From Akkermansia biwaensis (GTDB lineage Bacteria; Verrucomicrobiota; Verrucomicrobiia; Verrucomicrobiales; Akkermansiaceae): a stretch of DNA of 64,000 nt. Shown here one piece after another: positions 34,814-43,927 of the stretch. Under the pieces are notes generated by a model. The model worked only from the letters and a program-made list of their open reading frames with translations. It made no database searches and was not told where the DNA came from. The position numbers were made by a program, and so were the translations under genes. Location of the stretch: assembly GCF_026072915.1 (NCBI RefSeq), contig NZ_AP025943.1, forward strand, positions 1,426,001 through 1,490,000, written 5' to 3'. Position 1 is the stretch's first letter. Each line of letters opens with the position of its first letter.

Positions 34814-37800
34814 ATGATAATGGGAAAATCAACTGACAGCGGCATGCTGAGGAAAACGGTGTTACTGACCTGCGGCCTATCTCTCTTCTTCTCCGGCTTT
34901 GCCTTTTCCGCCCAGAGCGGTCCGCAGGAAGGGTCGCAGTCCCCGATGGTGGAGAATGCCAGGAAAATCAATCCTTCAGCAGTCGAGGTGCTGCTCGGGA
35001 AAGACCACCGGATGACCTTCGACTTTTACGGGGACAACATCTTCCGCCTTTTCCGCGACGATTCGGGAGGAATTATCCGGGATCCGAAGGCGGAGCCCGA
35101 AGCTAAAATACTGGTCGACCAGCCCAGGAAGCCCGTTTCCAGACTGGATGTCGGCACCGAAGGGGATACGGTCACGATCACCACGGGAAAAATCAGGGTG
35201 GAAATTGACAAGAAGACTTCCCTCATCAAAATCGTTGACTTGAAAACCGAAGCCGTGGCTGTTGAGCAGGCGGCTCCCGTCCTCTTTGAAAAAGGCAAAA
35301 CCACCCTGTCCCTGAAAACGGGGCCGGAGGAATACTTCTACGGAGGAGGCGTGCAGAACGGCCGCTTCTCGCACAAGGGAAAAGTAATTTCCATTGAAAA
35401 CCAGAACAGTTGGACGGACGGAGGCGTAGCCTCCCCCACTCCCTTCTACTGGTCCACGAACGGCTACGGCCTTCTGTGGCATACGTTCAAGAAGGGGCAG
35501 TATGACTTTGGCGCCAAAGAAAAAGGCACCGTCAATCTCAGCCATGATGAAAACTATCTGGATGTCTTCTTCATGGTTGACGACGGAGCGGTCAACCTGC
35601 TGAGAAAGTTTTACCAATTGACGGGAAATCCCGTGCTGCTGCCCAAATTCGCCTTCTACCAGGGTCATCTGAATGCCTACAACAGGGACTACTGGAAGGA
35701 AGATGAAAAAGGCATCCTGTTTGAAGACGGCAAGAGATACAAGGAAAGCCAGAAGGACAACGGGGGAATCAGGGAATCCCTGAACGGAGAGCTGGACAAC
35801 TACCAGTTTTCCGCCCGCGCCGTGATCGACCGTTACAAGGCCCATGACATGCCGCTGGGCTGGCTCCTCCCGAACGACGGCTACGGCGCCGGGTACGGAC
35901 AGACGGATACTCTGGACGGGAACATTGCAAACTTGAAAAGCCTGGCAGACTACGCTCTGAAAAACGGGGTGGAAATAGGCTTGTGGACCCAGTCGGACCT
36001 GCACCCCAAACCGGAGATAAGCGCCCTTTTGCAGCGTGACATCGTCAAGGAAGTCAGGGATGCCGGGGTGCGCGTATTGAAAACGGACGTCGCCTGGGTC
36101 GGAGCCGGCTATTCCTTCGGCCTGAACGGCATTACGGATGTTGCCCAGATCATGACCTATTACGGGAACAACAGCCGCCCGTTCATCATCTCCCTGGACG
36201 GCTGGGCCGGGACCCAGCGTTATGCCGGCATCTGGACGGGCGACCAGACGGGCGGAGCGTGGGAATACATCCGTTTCCATATTCCTACCTACATCGGCTC
36301 CGGCCTCTCCGGCCAGCCGAACATCTGTTCGGACATGGACGGCATCTTCGGCGGGAAAAATCCCGCGGTCAACATCCGCGATTTCCAATGGAAAACCTTC
36401 ACCCCCATGGAACTCAACATGGACGGATGGGGAGCCAATGAAAAATATCCCCATGTATTCGGGGAACCCGCCACCTCCATCAACCGGTGGTATCTGAAGC
36501 TCAAATCGGAACTGATGCCTTACGCCTACAGCATTGCGGAAGAATCCGTCAGCGGAATGCCCATGGTCCGGGCCATGTTCCTGGAATATCCCAATCCCTA
36601 TACCTTGGGCAAGGCAACGCAATACCAGTTCCTCTTCGGCCCCTATTTCCTGGTGGCTCCCGTCTATCAGGATACGAACGCGGACAAGGAGGGCAACGAC
36701 GTGCGCCACGGCATTTACCTGCCGGAAGGCCAGTGGATCGACTACTTCACGGGCGACCTGTACGAAGGGGGTAAAATCTACAACTGTTTTGACGCCCCCG
36801 TCTGGAAATTGCCCGTCTTCGTGAAAAACGGGGCTATCATTCCCATGACGGGCCCGAACAACAACGTGTCGGAAATAAATCCGAACCACAGGATATATGA
36901 AATTTACCCCCATGGCCGCACTTCCTTCACCACGTACGACGACGACGGCGTAACGGAGGAATACCGTCAGGGCAGGGGCGTCAAAACCCGGATTGAATCG
37001 GCCCTTGACGGCAGTAATAACGTCACCGTCACCGTTCATCCGTCGGTTGGCGACTTCAACGGATTCGACAAGAAAAAGTCGACGGAATTCCGTATCAACG
37101 TGACACGGAAGCCGGACAAGGTTTCCGCCCGGATTGGCAAGGATAATCTGGAACTGGCGGAAGCGGCGTCCAAAGACGACTTCCTGTCCGGGGAAAACGT
37201 TTATTTCTACGACGCCGCTCCCAACCTGAACAAATTCGCCACGAAGGGAAGCGACTTTGAAAAGAAGGTGATTTCCAAGAACCCGCAGCTTTTGGTGAAA
37301 CTGACCGCGACGGACGTCACGGCAAATCCCGTGGTGCTTTCCGTGGAAGGCTTCCAGTTCCAGCCTGCCGAAAAATACCGTCTTTCATCCGGTCCTCTTT
37401 CCGCTCCTGCGAATGCCGGGGTCACGGAAGAAAACACGACGGCCTACACGCTGAAACCCACTTGGAATGCAGCAGCCAATGCGGACTACTATGAAATTGA
37501 GTTCGGCGGCATGCTGTACACCACCATCAAGGGAACGGAATTCCTGTTCGAGGACCTGGAAGCCGAAACCCCCTACTCCTTCAAACTGCGCGCCGTCAAC
37601 CGCGACGGCCATTCGGACTGGACGGCCTTTAATGCCAAAACGCAGGCTAATCCGCTTGAATTTGCCATTGAGGGAATTGTCGGTGAAACGACTGCGGAAA
37701 ACCAGGGCAATTCCCTGACCAAGCTGTTTGACTTCAAGGAAAAGGATGCCTGGCACACGAAATATGGTGCGAATGCCCTCCCGTTTGATCTGGTCATGGA

Positions 37801-38731
37801 TCTGAAAACGATCAACAAGATTGAAAAATTCCATTACGTCCCCCGTGAAGACGCCGGGAACGGCACCCTTCTGAAAGGTACCGTCTTCTACAGCATGGAC
37901 AAGGAAAACTGGACGAAGGCCGGAACCTTCCAGTGGGACAAGAACAACGAAGTGAAAATCTTCGGGTTCAAGGACGCTCCCACCGCCCGCTACATTAAGC
38001 TGAATATAACCGAAGGCGTGGGAGGATACGGTTCAGGACGGGAAATCTACGTCTTCAAGGTACCGGGAACGGAAAGCTACCTTCCGGGCGATATCAACAA
38101 TGACGGCAAGATCGACAGGAACGACCTTACCTCCTACATCAACTACACGGGATTGAGGAAAGGGGATTCCGACTTCGAGGGCTATATCAGCAATGGGGAC
38201 ATCAACAGGAACGGCCTTATTGACGCTTATGACATCTCCGTCGTGGCCACCCAGCTGGAAGATGACTCCGACCAGCCGCAGGAGGATGCCGGCCAGGATA
38301 AGGGGGATGCCGAAGAGAAGAAGGACGCAACCGAGAAAAAGAAAGAGGAACTGGGCGGAAAACTTCTGATCAGTGCGGACAAAAAGAGATACGCCAAGGG
38401 AGACATCGCCAAGGTTACCGTCAAGGGCCAAAAGCTTAGTCTGGTGAATGCCTTGAGCTTTGCCCTCCCGTATGATCCCAAGGATTATGAATTCGTGGGT
38501 GTGGAGGTCAAGGACATGAATAAGATGGAAAACCTGACGAACGACAGGCTCCATACGAGTGGAGACAAGGCCTTGTATCCCACCTTTGTCAACATCGGCG
38601 ACAAGGAGCCGGTGGAAGGAACCAAGGAACTCTTTGTGTTGAAATTCAAGGCCAGAAGAGATGTCAAATTTGATTTAAAACTCAAGGACGGCATGCTGGT
38701 GGACAAAAAACTGAATACCAAAAAATTGTAA
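34814..38731 (+). CDS. Modular GH31 glycoside hydrolase with FN3, F5/8C-like, dockerin and cohesin-like domains
   Basis: Secreted 1305-aa glycosidase with a signal peptide near residues 12-33. The GH31 module covers about 60-790. The likely nucleophile is Asp 425 in VLKTDVAWVG and the acid/base Asp 477 in WTGDQTGGAWEYI, followed by SGLSGQPNICSDMDG. Then come a fibronectin type III domain (about 858-948), an F5/8 type C-like carbohydrate-binding domain (about 955-1085), a dockerin with two calcium repeats (GDINNDGKIDRNDLTSYI and GDINRNGLIDAYDISVV), an acidic Lys/Glu linker and a C-terminal cohesin-like domain. Substrate is an alpha-linked sugar; relatives in mucin degraders act on alpha-GalNAc or alpha-Gal, so I favour an O-glycan target, unproven. 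Confidence 0.88.
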   Translation: MIMGKSTDSGMLRKTVLLTCGLSLFFSGFAFSAQSGPQEGSQSPMVENARKINPSAVEVLLGKDHRMTFDFYGDNIFRLFRDDSGGIIRDPKAEPEAKILVDQPRKPVSRLDVGTEGDTVTITTGKIRVEIDKKTSLIKIVDLKTEAVAVEQAAPVLFEKGKTTLSLKTGPEEYFYGGGVQNGRFSHKGKVISIENQNSWTDGGVASPTPFYWSTNGYGLLWHTFKKGQYDFGAKEKGTVNLSHDENYLDVFFMVDDGAVNLLRKFYQLTGNPVLLPKFAFYQGHLNAYNRDYWKEDEKGILFEDGKRYKESQKDNGGIRESLNGELDNYQFSARAVIDRYKAHDMPLGWLLPNDGYGAGYGQTDTLDGNIANLKSLADYALKNGVEIGLWTQSDLHPKPEISALLQRDIVKEVRDAGVRVLKTDVAWVGAGYSFGLNGITDVAQIMTYYGNNSRPFIISLDGWAGTQRYAGIWTGDQTGGAWEYIRFHIPTYIGSGLSGQPNICSDMDGIFGGKNPAVNIRDFQWKTFTPMELNMDGWGANEKYPHVFGEPATSINRWYLKLKSELMPYAYSIAEESVSGMPMVRAMFLEYPNPYTLGKATQYQFLFGPYFLVAPVYQDTNADKEGNDVRHGIYLPEGQWIDYFTGDLYEGGKIYNCFDAPVWKLPVFVKNGAIIPMTGPNNNVSEINPNHRIYEIYPHGRTSFTTYDDDGVTEEYRQGRGVKTRIESALDGSNNVTVTVHPSVGDFNGFDKKKSTEFRINVTRKPDKVSARIGKDNLELAEAASKDDFLSGENVYFYDAAPNLNKFATKGSDFEKKVISKNPQLLVKLTATDVTANPVVLSVEGFQFQPAEKYRLSSGPLSAPANAGVTEENTTAYTLKPTWNAAANADYYEIEFGGMLYTTIKGTEFLFEDLEAETPYSFKLRAVNRDGHSDWTAFNAKTQANPLEFAIEGIVGETTAENQGNSLTKLFDFKEKDAWHTKYGANALPFDLVMDLKTINKIEKFHYVPREDAGNGTLLKGTVFYSMDKENWTKAGTFQWDKNNEVKIFGFKDAPTARYIKLNITEGVGGYGSGREIYVFKVPGTESYLPGDINNDGKIDRNDLTSYINYTGLRKGDSDFEGYISNGDINRNGLIDAYDISVVATQLEDDSDQPQEDAGQDKGDAEEKKDATEKKKEELGGKLLISADKKRYAKGDIAKVTVKGQKLSLVNALSFALPYDPKDYEFVGVEVKDMNKMENLTNDRLHTSGDKALYPTFVNIGDKEPVEGTKELFVLKFKARRDVKFDLKLKDGMLVDKKLNTKKL

Positions 38732-39151
38732 AAACCCCTATTTTCACGGCCCCGTTTTCCGGTTGAATGATTGCCGGAAGACGGGGCCGTATTGTTTTTG
38801 CCGGCAGAGCATCATGACGGCGGAGAACCCTGCATGATGCGGATTGCCGCCGCTCCCGTCATTTCTGAGACCAATGGACAGCTTTTTCTAAGTGCCGCCG
38901 ATAAGAAAATTGGAAAAACAAGAGGCGGCTCATGCCTGCTGAATGAGGCCATTTTGAAATATTGCGAGTGTGAGGCCGTCCCTGGCGTTGGCAAGGTGCT
39001 TCCCGCCATGCGGAGGGAAAACCGTATTGCCATCTCCGGAAGCAGGCTGTCGGAGATTTCCGACGTGGAGAATAGTTTTTATATACTGGATGCAGTTTGC
39101 TGCGGCAGAGACAAGCTGGAAAATCAGGCCTGTCCCGCAATCCGTGCAGCG
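38732..39151. other. Gap after the GH31 gene with a strong terminator
   Basis: The terminator is at 38746-38799 (see its own entry). Between 38800 and 39150 frames are open in places but lack recognisable motifs; I see no supported gene. Confidence 0.45.
38746..38799 (+). terminator. Terminator of the GH31 gene
   Basis: A 17-pair stem starts ACGGCCCCGT and ends ACGGGGCCGT, with one mismatch region and a ten-base loop, followed by ATTGTTTTT. It would work on the plus strand. Confidence 0.85.
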
Positions 39152-39472
39152 TCATTCATTCTCAAAATCCCACACGCGGCGGCGGGCGTTCTTCTTTGTC
39201 CTGCCGCCGTTGGCCTTCCGGAAAGGGTCAAAAAGGTTGTCCAGCCCGTTCCCTTTCAGGAGCAGGCATTGCTCCATCAGGCGTCCCAGTTTGCCCTTGG
39301 GAAACCCTTTGGCCTGGAACCATGCCAGATATTCCTGGGGCACATCCATCAGGGGGCACCCCTTGGGCGGGTATTTGGCCGGACCGTACATGCCGAACGG
39401 GATGTGGGTCTGGGCTATTTCCTCCACCAGTTTTCTCAAGTCTTCCGCGTCCGGGATTCCTGAATCATTCAT
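39152..39472 (-). CDS. DUF3820-family protein
   Basis: Small 106-aa protein. The core HIPFGMYGPAKYPPKGCPLM, then DVPQEYLAWF and GKLGRLMEQ, fits the DUF3820 family (pattern PFGKYKG...LPEDYLxWF). The family is linked to exonuclease-like or quorum-regulated proteins in annotation, but its biochemical role is not established. The C terminus is basic (RTKKNARRR). Its start overlaps the end of the MenH-like hydrolase by eight bases, so it is the last gene of that minus-strand unit. Confidence 0.75.
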   Translation of the reverse strand: MNDSGIPDAEDLRKLVEEIAQTHIPFGMYGPAKYPPKGCPLMDVPQEYLAWFQAKGFPKGKLGRLMEQCLLLKGNGLDNLFDPFRKANGGRTKKNARRRVWDFENE

Positions 39473-40169
39473 AAGTTGCAGTGATTAATTGTTGCAGGCA
39501 TTCCGCCAGCTTTTCCGGAGCTTCCAGGGGAATCCGGTGGCCGGCATGAGGGATGATCGCCGCCTTGTCCCCGGCTGCCCGGCGGGCAAGGGCGGTGAAT
39601 TTGGAGTCCCGTTCCCCGGCTATCCACAACTGGGGGACGGGCGATTGCTTCAGAGAAGGGGCCAGGTCCGCCTGTGCTCCCACGGACCAGTCGATAAACG
39701 CGCGGGAAATGGACCTGCGCCACGGTTTCAGCAGGGAACGGTCGCGCCCTTCCTCCCCCCGGAAGATTCCCTGGGCATCCCATTCCCTTAAAAAATCCTC
39801 CCACGGGGCGGAGAGGCATTTGACGGCCCATTCCGCATCCGCGGCGCGGCGGGCAGCCTGTTCCGCTTCATTCTCCAGGCCGGGATTGGCGCTGACGAAC
39901 GCGGCTCCCTTCCAGAGGGGGGGATGCGCCAGAACCGCGTGCATGGCCAGCCTTCCTCCCAGGGAATAGCCGCAGATATGGGGGTGCTTGTCCTGCGCGG
40001 CGATTTCAGAGCAAAGCACGCGGCCCATTTCGGGAAGGCTTTTAGGGCAGCATTCCAGGTATTTCCAGAGGTTCAGGGCGCGGGATTCGATTCCGTTGGA
40101 ACGCAGCGCGTCCATGACGGGCTTCCAGTCCGCCGGAGATCCCAGATTGCCGTGAAGGAGCCAGAGCAT
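39465..40169 (-). CDS. Alpha/beta hydrolase, MenH-like
   Basis: 234-aa serine hydrolase fold. The oxyanion-hole segment is LLHGNLGSPADW, the nucleophile elbow is ICGYSLGGRLAMHA, a likely acid residue is in AGERDSKFTAL, and the catalytic His is in IPHAGHRIPLEAPEKL. The GYSLGGRLA plus FVSANPGL pattern is that of MenH (SHCHC synthase in menaquinone synthesis), but other men genes are not adjacent, so a general esterase is possible. It lies 15 bases downstream of the MarC gene. Confidence 0.78.
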   Translation of the reverse strand: MLWLLHGNLGSPADWKPVMDALRSNGIESRALNLWKYLECCPKSLPEMGRVLCSEIAAQDKHPHICGYSLGGRLAMHAVLAHPPLWKGAAFVSANPGLENEAEQAARRAADAEWAVKCLSAPWEDFLREWDAQGIFRGEEGRDRSLLKPWRRSISRAFIDWSVGAQADLAPSLKQSPVPQLWIAGERDSKFTALARRAAGDKAAIIPHAGHRIPLEAPEKLAECLQQLITATYE

Positions 40170-40184
40170 GGTCGAATTCCTGTT

Positions 40185-40790
40185 CTATTTGACGCCGTAT
40201 CCCGCCAGGCCATTCATGAACATCTGGACGGAAATCATGATGAGCACCATGCCCATCATCCGTTCCAGGGCGATCGTTCCCTTTTCCCCCAGCAGGCGGA
40301 GGAATTTATGGGCGATGAAAAGGACCAGTCCGGAAAGCAGCCATGCCGTGACGATGGCGGCGGCGTAAGTCATCTGGGAAATGCTGTCCGGACTCTGGGA
40401 GGCATGCAGCATGATGATGGCCAGCGAGGAGGGGCCTGCCATCAGCGGCATGGCGATGGGAACGATGAAAGGTTCGTCCTGTCCGGACGCATGGGCCGCA
40501 GACGTGAGCATATCCTTGGCGGGGAATACCATTCCCAGAGCCACGAGGAACAGCAGGATTCCGCCGGAAATATTCAGGGTGGCCGGTTCCAGGCCGAGCA
40601 GGTTCAGCAGGAATTTCCCGGAGAAAAAGAACAGTAGCAGCAGGCCCAGAGCAAAAACCAGTTCCCTTTTCAGAATGGCCTTTTGCTTCTCCGGCGTGTA
40701 TTTTTTCAGCATTCCCTGGATCATCGGCGCCAATCCCACGGGATCAATGACGATAAACAAAAGAATGACGGTGGAAAGAAAGTCCTGCAT
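40185..40790 (-). CDS. MarC-family integral membrane protein
   Basis: Inner-membrane protein of 201 aa with about six hydrophobic helices. The N terminus FLSTVILLFIVIDPVGLAPM and the loop AMPLMAGPSSLAIIML are hallmark MarC/UPF0056 segments. Family members do not have a proven transport function, despite the old link to multiple antibiotic resistance. It begins 36 bases after the GNAT gene in a row of close minus-strand genes. Confidence 0.87.
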   Translation of the reverse strand: MQDFLSTVILLFIVIDPVGLAPMIQGMLKKYTPEKQKAILKRELVFALGLLLLFFFSGKFLLNLLGLEPATLNISGGILLFLVALGMVFPAKDMLTSAAHASGQDEPFIVPIAMPLMAGPSSLAIIMLHASQSPDSISQMTYAAAIVTAWLLSGLVLFIAHKFLRLLGEKGTIALERMMGMVLIMISVQMFMNGLAGYGVK

Positions 40791-40826
40791 GGAATATCTT
40801 CTTTTTAACCCATGCGGAAGCGTCCG

Positions 40827-41336
40827 TCAAAGGCAACCGCCGGCAGCGGAAAAATTCCGGCGTTGGCGTACTATTCCCTTCAACCGTTCGGGAGAGAGAA
40901 CCAGAATCTGGTAAACTTGGTCCTCCTGCCGGATGAATTCATCCTCTCGGAAGCCCAGGGAAAGGTACAGGAAACGGGCTGCGGAAACGCCCGGGTAAAC
41001 GTGGACAAACACTCCGCGGTCCTGCGGCATGCAGGAAAGAGCCTCCCGTATCAGCAGGCTTCCGATGCCGCGCCTTCTGTATTCCGGACGGACGGCCAGA
41101 AAACCGATCCCGCCGTACTTCGGGGAGAACGCCGTTCCTCCCGCAAACTCCTCTTCCACGCAGGCGCAAAGGGCCGTATTTCTGGCAATGCACCGTTCCA
41201 TGGCGTCGCGGTGGTCGGCGGAAGTCATGCCGGGGAAATCGTCCCGGACGTCCGCGGCCATTTCCATCCAGGCGGCAAAATCCGCAGGCACGGCCGGACG
41301 AATGAAAGCCGGGGAATGGATGGGCTGGGCAGGCAT
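40827..41336 (-). CDS. GNAT-family N-acetyltransferase
   Basis: 169-aa acetyl-CoA-dependent acetyltransferase. The acetyl-CoA binding motif A is visible as LAVRPEYRRRGIGSLLIREAL (R/Q-x-x-G-x-G/A type), preceded by beta strands with IGFLAV and followed by VFVHVYPGVSAARFLYLSLGF. Substrate unknown. It sits in the middle of the minus-strand gene train, with MarC downstream and a membrane protein upstream. Confidence 0.82.
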   Translation of the reverse strand: MPAQPIHSPAFIRPAVPADFAAWMEMAADVRDDFPGMTSADHRDAMERCIARNTALCACVEEEFAGGTAFSPKYGGIGFLAVRPEYRRRGIGSLLIREALSCMPQDRGVFVHVYPGVSAARFLYLSLGFREDEFIRQEDQVYQILVLSPERLKGIVRQRRNFSAAGGCL

Positions 41337-41430
41337 CGGACGGCGGATAAAAAACCTATACTGCTTTTTGGAAAAGACTGCAGGGAAGCCGGACCGGGTG
41401 CGCGGCTCTTCCGTGTTTCCTTTTCAAGGG

Positions 41431-41838
41431 CTACAAAAGCAGGTCCTGAATACTGTCGGAAGAAATAATGCCCGTTTCCGTGGAAGACAGCGTGCAAATG
41501 GCGTCCACCAGGTTTTCCTGGCCCAAAGCCAGCCCGGCTTCTTCCACAAGTACATCGTCGATGTCCAGGGAAGCGACGGATATGAAGGGAACTTCCGGCG
41601 CCGCAGGCTCCATCAGTACGGAAATGCCGATGACCCCGGCTATCAGCGCCGCCGCGGAGGAGGCCCAGATGCGGAAGGAATTCCACTTGAAGCTGCGGAT
41701 GGATTCCACGGGAACGGGCTGGGTGCGTTCCTCTTCGGCAATACGCATCATGACCTTGCGGGCAAAATCATCCCCCGGAGCCGCCTGGGAGGCATGGCCC
41801 AGCAGTTGCCAGAGTTTTGTATCGTCCTGTTCGTTCAT
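41431..41838 (-). CDS. Small single-pass membrane protein, anti-sigma-like layout
   Basis: 135 aa. The N-terminal 60 residues are soluble and helical (TKLWQLLGHASQAAPGDDFA, then RKVMMRIAEEE), followed by one membrane helix (WASSAAALIAGVIGISVLM) and an outer part. The layout, and the DDFARKVMMRI segment, resemble anti-sigma factors, but no zinc motif and no sigma gene lie nearby. The start overlaps the SGNH hydrolase stop by four bases (ATGA). Confidence 0.6.
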   Translation of the reverse strand: MNEQDDTKLWQLLGHASQAAPGDDFARKVMMRIAEEERTQPVPVESIRSFKWNSFRIWASSAAALIAGVIGISVLMEPAAPEVPFISVASLDIDDVLVEEAGLALGQENLVDAICTLSSTETGIISSDSIQDLLL

Positions 41839-42872
41839 CGTGATTGTTCCATTGGGGGTTCTATTACAGAAACCCCGGAGGGGAGGAAAGGTTTCTTGGC
41901 CGCGTCATTTTTTCTTTCTTCCGCCGCCCGGCGGATGACAGGGGCGAGAACGGAGGCTATCCGTTCATAACCTGGAGCGGATGGATGCAGCCCGTCGGCG
42001 GAAAGTTCCTCCGGAACGCGGCCGGATTCATCCGTCATCAGCCGCCCCGGTTCCGTATAAACAAAGCCTTGTTCCGAGGCCAGGGCCTTCAGCCGAAGAT
42101 TGATGGCGGCAATGCGCTCCGTCGTTCCCTCCCGGACGCTGTTGCGCGGATAAAAACCCTGGAGAATGATGAAAGCTCCGGTGAGCCTGTTCCTGATTTC
42201 CCCGCATACGGCGCGGATGCCCAGCAGAATCTCTTCATCCGTGTTTTCCGCAAGATTGTTCGTACCGATCAGCACCACGCATACGGCATTTGAGGCAGCG
42301 CCGTCCAGCTCGCCGTGGCGGAGCCTCCACAGGGCGTTTTCCACGCGGTCGTAGCCAAAGCCCAGATTGGCGGCCCTCATGCCTTCCGTGCATGCGGCCC
42401 AGGTTTCCGGGGACTTTTGAAGGATATCGCGGTGCGGCTCGTCCACGGGATTTCCTCCCCAGAAATGGGTGATGGAATCTCCGATGAAGAGCAATTCCGG
42501 CTGCGTCTTCCGCACCAGGCGGCAGACCGCTTCATGCCGCGCGGCCCAGTCATAGATCAGGAAATCCCTGTTCTGGGTGCACGGAATCAGCGTGGAGGGA
42601 ATGGGCGGAACGTCGGGAATGCCCGGCATGACGAAGGTTTCCGGTTCCCCAAGACCCTTTTTGCCGATAAAAAGACGGTAGCGTATGCGCGTCCCCGGAG
42701 GCGCCTGGATGGGAGCCAGGTACTGCCCTTGCGTGCACAGCATGCGGGGAGACTCTGCATTAAGGTCCACGCGGATGACGGCCCCGTCCGGAGCATGGAC
42801 CGCGGCAAGTTCCAGTTCTCCGGCATTGTTCAGAATGGCGCGGATTTCAGGGGATGGAGGGACAGCCGTCAT
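41835..42872 (-). CDS. SGNH/GDSL-type esterase or acetylhydrolase
   Basis: 345 aa with an N-terminal beta-rich extension (about 110 residues) and a C-terminal SGNH hydrolase domain resembling platelet-activating-factor acetylhydrolase. The catalytic Ser lies in LLFIGDSITHFWGG, the Asn in VCVVLIGTNNLAENT, and the Asp-His pair in SADGLHPSAPGYERI. No clear signal peptide. Could de-acetylate a sugar; target unknown. Four-base overlaps with both neighbours show a tightly coupled operon. Confidence 0.83.
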   Translation of the reverse strand: MTAVPPSPEIRAILNNAGELELAAVHAPDGAVIRVDLNAESPRMLCTQGQYLAPIQAPPGTRIRYRLFIGKKGLGEPETFVMPGIPDVPPIPSTLIPCTQNRDFLIYDWAARHEAVCRLVRKTQPELLFIGDSITHFWGGNPVDEPHRDILQKSPETWAACTEGMRAANLGFGYDRVENALWRLRHGELDGAASNAVCVVLIGTNNLAENTDEEILLGIRAVCGEIRNRLTGAFIILQGFYPRNSVREGTTERIAAINLRLKALASEQGFVYTEPGRLMTDESGRVPEELSADGLHPSAPGYERIASVLAPVIRRAAEERKNDAAKKPFLPSGVSVIEPPMEQSR

Positions 42873-43927
42873 GATACGTCGCGCATGTGCTGCCGCATCT
42901 GCCTGCGGCCGATGGAGTCGGGATGGCGGCCTTCCTGCATGCAGTAATTGACGGGGCGGCTCTGGGAGGCCCCGTGCGGCGCACCGAGCCTTTTATCCGG
43001 TTCCGACGGAAGCAGGCGCACCACCCGCTTGTTTTTCCAGACCAGCCAGAGAACCACCAGGGAAACCAGTGCGGAGACATGCAGGATGATGCCCGCGACA
43101 TTCGCCAGGGCGAAAGACATCCAGGCCTTCATCAGGATGTGCAGGTGGGATTCCGGGGCTTCCTCCGTCTCCAGGATGGTGATATTGGCTTCCGGGATGC
43201 TGTCAGGATTGTCCGCTTCCAGGGCGGGCAGTGCGGGCTTGGGAACGGCGGCCATGTTGGCTTCCGTTCTCCGGGCCAGGGAAATCATGGCTGTGACCAG
43301 TTCGTCCTGCGGATGGGTGAAGCGGGATGCGTCCTGCTTCACCTGGTAGAGCAAATCGCGCCGTCCGGTATCCCCCAGATGGGAGCTGAGGTCGGGATCC
43401 AGGGCTATCTGGGCGCTTTTGATATCCCCCATATGGAAATGCAGCAGCAGGTTGCGCTCCTTGTCCTTGAAAATCTGGCGCGCGATGGTGGGGGCGTTGA
43501 CGGAGGGGGGGACCTTCTGCCCGGCGGCGAAGATGCTGACAAACAGATTGACGTTGTAGCGGTCCTTGATGAGCCGGATAAGTTCAATGACGTCGTTCCT
43601 CTCCACTTCTCCAAGCAGCTTTTGCGGATCTATCAGCCCTGTCGTGGTCCGGATATACTCCGGCAGGAAATATTCGTTCACATCCGTGAAATCTTCCGGA
43701 ATGGGGTCCACGGCGGGGGAATCCGCGTCCGCAGGCGTTTCCGGAGCGGAGGGAACCGGGGAAACGGCTGCCTCCACGGGGGGAAGGACGGGGGCGTGGG
43801 TTTCCCACCATGTCCCCTTCATCAGGGACTGCTGGTCTTTGGAAGACCATTTCAGGAGGGGAAGTTCCTGGGCGGGGGCCGTCAGGACCGCCATGAGGAA
43901 CAGGGCCGCGGGCAGGAGCTTTTTCAT
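42869..43927 (-). CDS. Exported/membrane protein, possibly TPM-like
   Basis: 352 aa with a signal peptide (MKKLLPAALFLMAVLTAPAQ) and a C-terminal transmembrane helix (VAGIILHVSALVSLVVLWLVW). The middle (residues about 95-200) has alternating strands and helices (VIELIRLIKDRYNVNLFVSI, then NLLLHFHMGDIKSAQIAL) that are reminiscent of the TPM fold of the neighbouring gene, though no motif is decisive. The cytoplasmic tail is basic. It overlaps both neighbours by four bases. Function unknown. Confidence 0.6.
   Translation of the reverse strand: MKKLLPAALFLMAVLTAPAQELPLLKWSSKDQQSLMKGTWWETHAPVLPPVEAAVSPVPSAPETPADADSPAVDPIPEDFTDVNEYFLPEYIRTTTGLIDPQKLLGEVERNDVIELIRLIKDRYNVNLFVSIFAAGQKVPPSVNAPTIARQIFKDKERNLLLHFHMGDIKSAQIALDPDLSSHLGDTGRRDLLYQVKQDASRFTHPQDELVTAMISLARRTEANMAAVPKPALPALEADNPDSIPEANITILETEEAPESHLHILMKAWMSFALANVAGIILHVSALVSLVVLWLVWKNKRVVRLLPSEPDKRLGAPHGASQSRPVNYCMQEGRHPDSIGRRQMRQHMRDVS

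Noticed and set aside
34976-37039. A 687-codon minus-strand frame inside the GH31 gene
   Set aside because: The GH31 frame holds catalytic and dockerin motifs; the opposite frame has none.
38771-39463. A 230-codon plus-strand frame after the GH31 gene
   Set aside because: Its second half is the complement of the DUF3820 gene and its first part overlaps the terminator; no motif supports it.
41431-41838. A real anti-sigma factor
   Set aside because: No sigma-factor gene lies beside it and no zinc-binding motif is present; only the membrane layout is similar.
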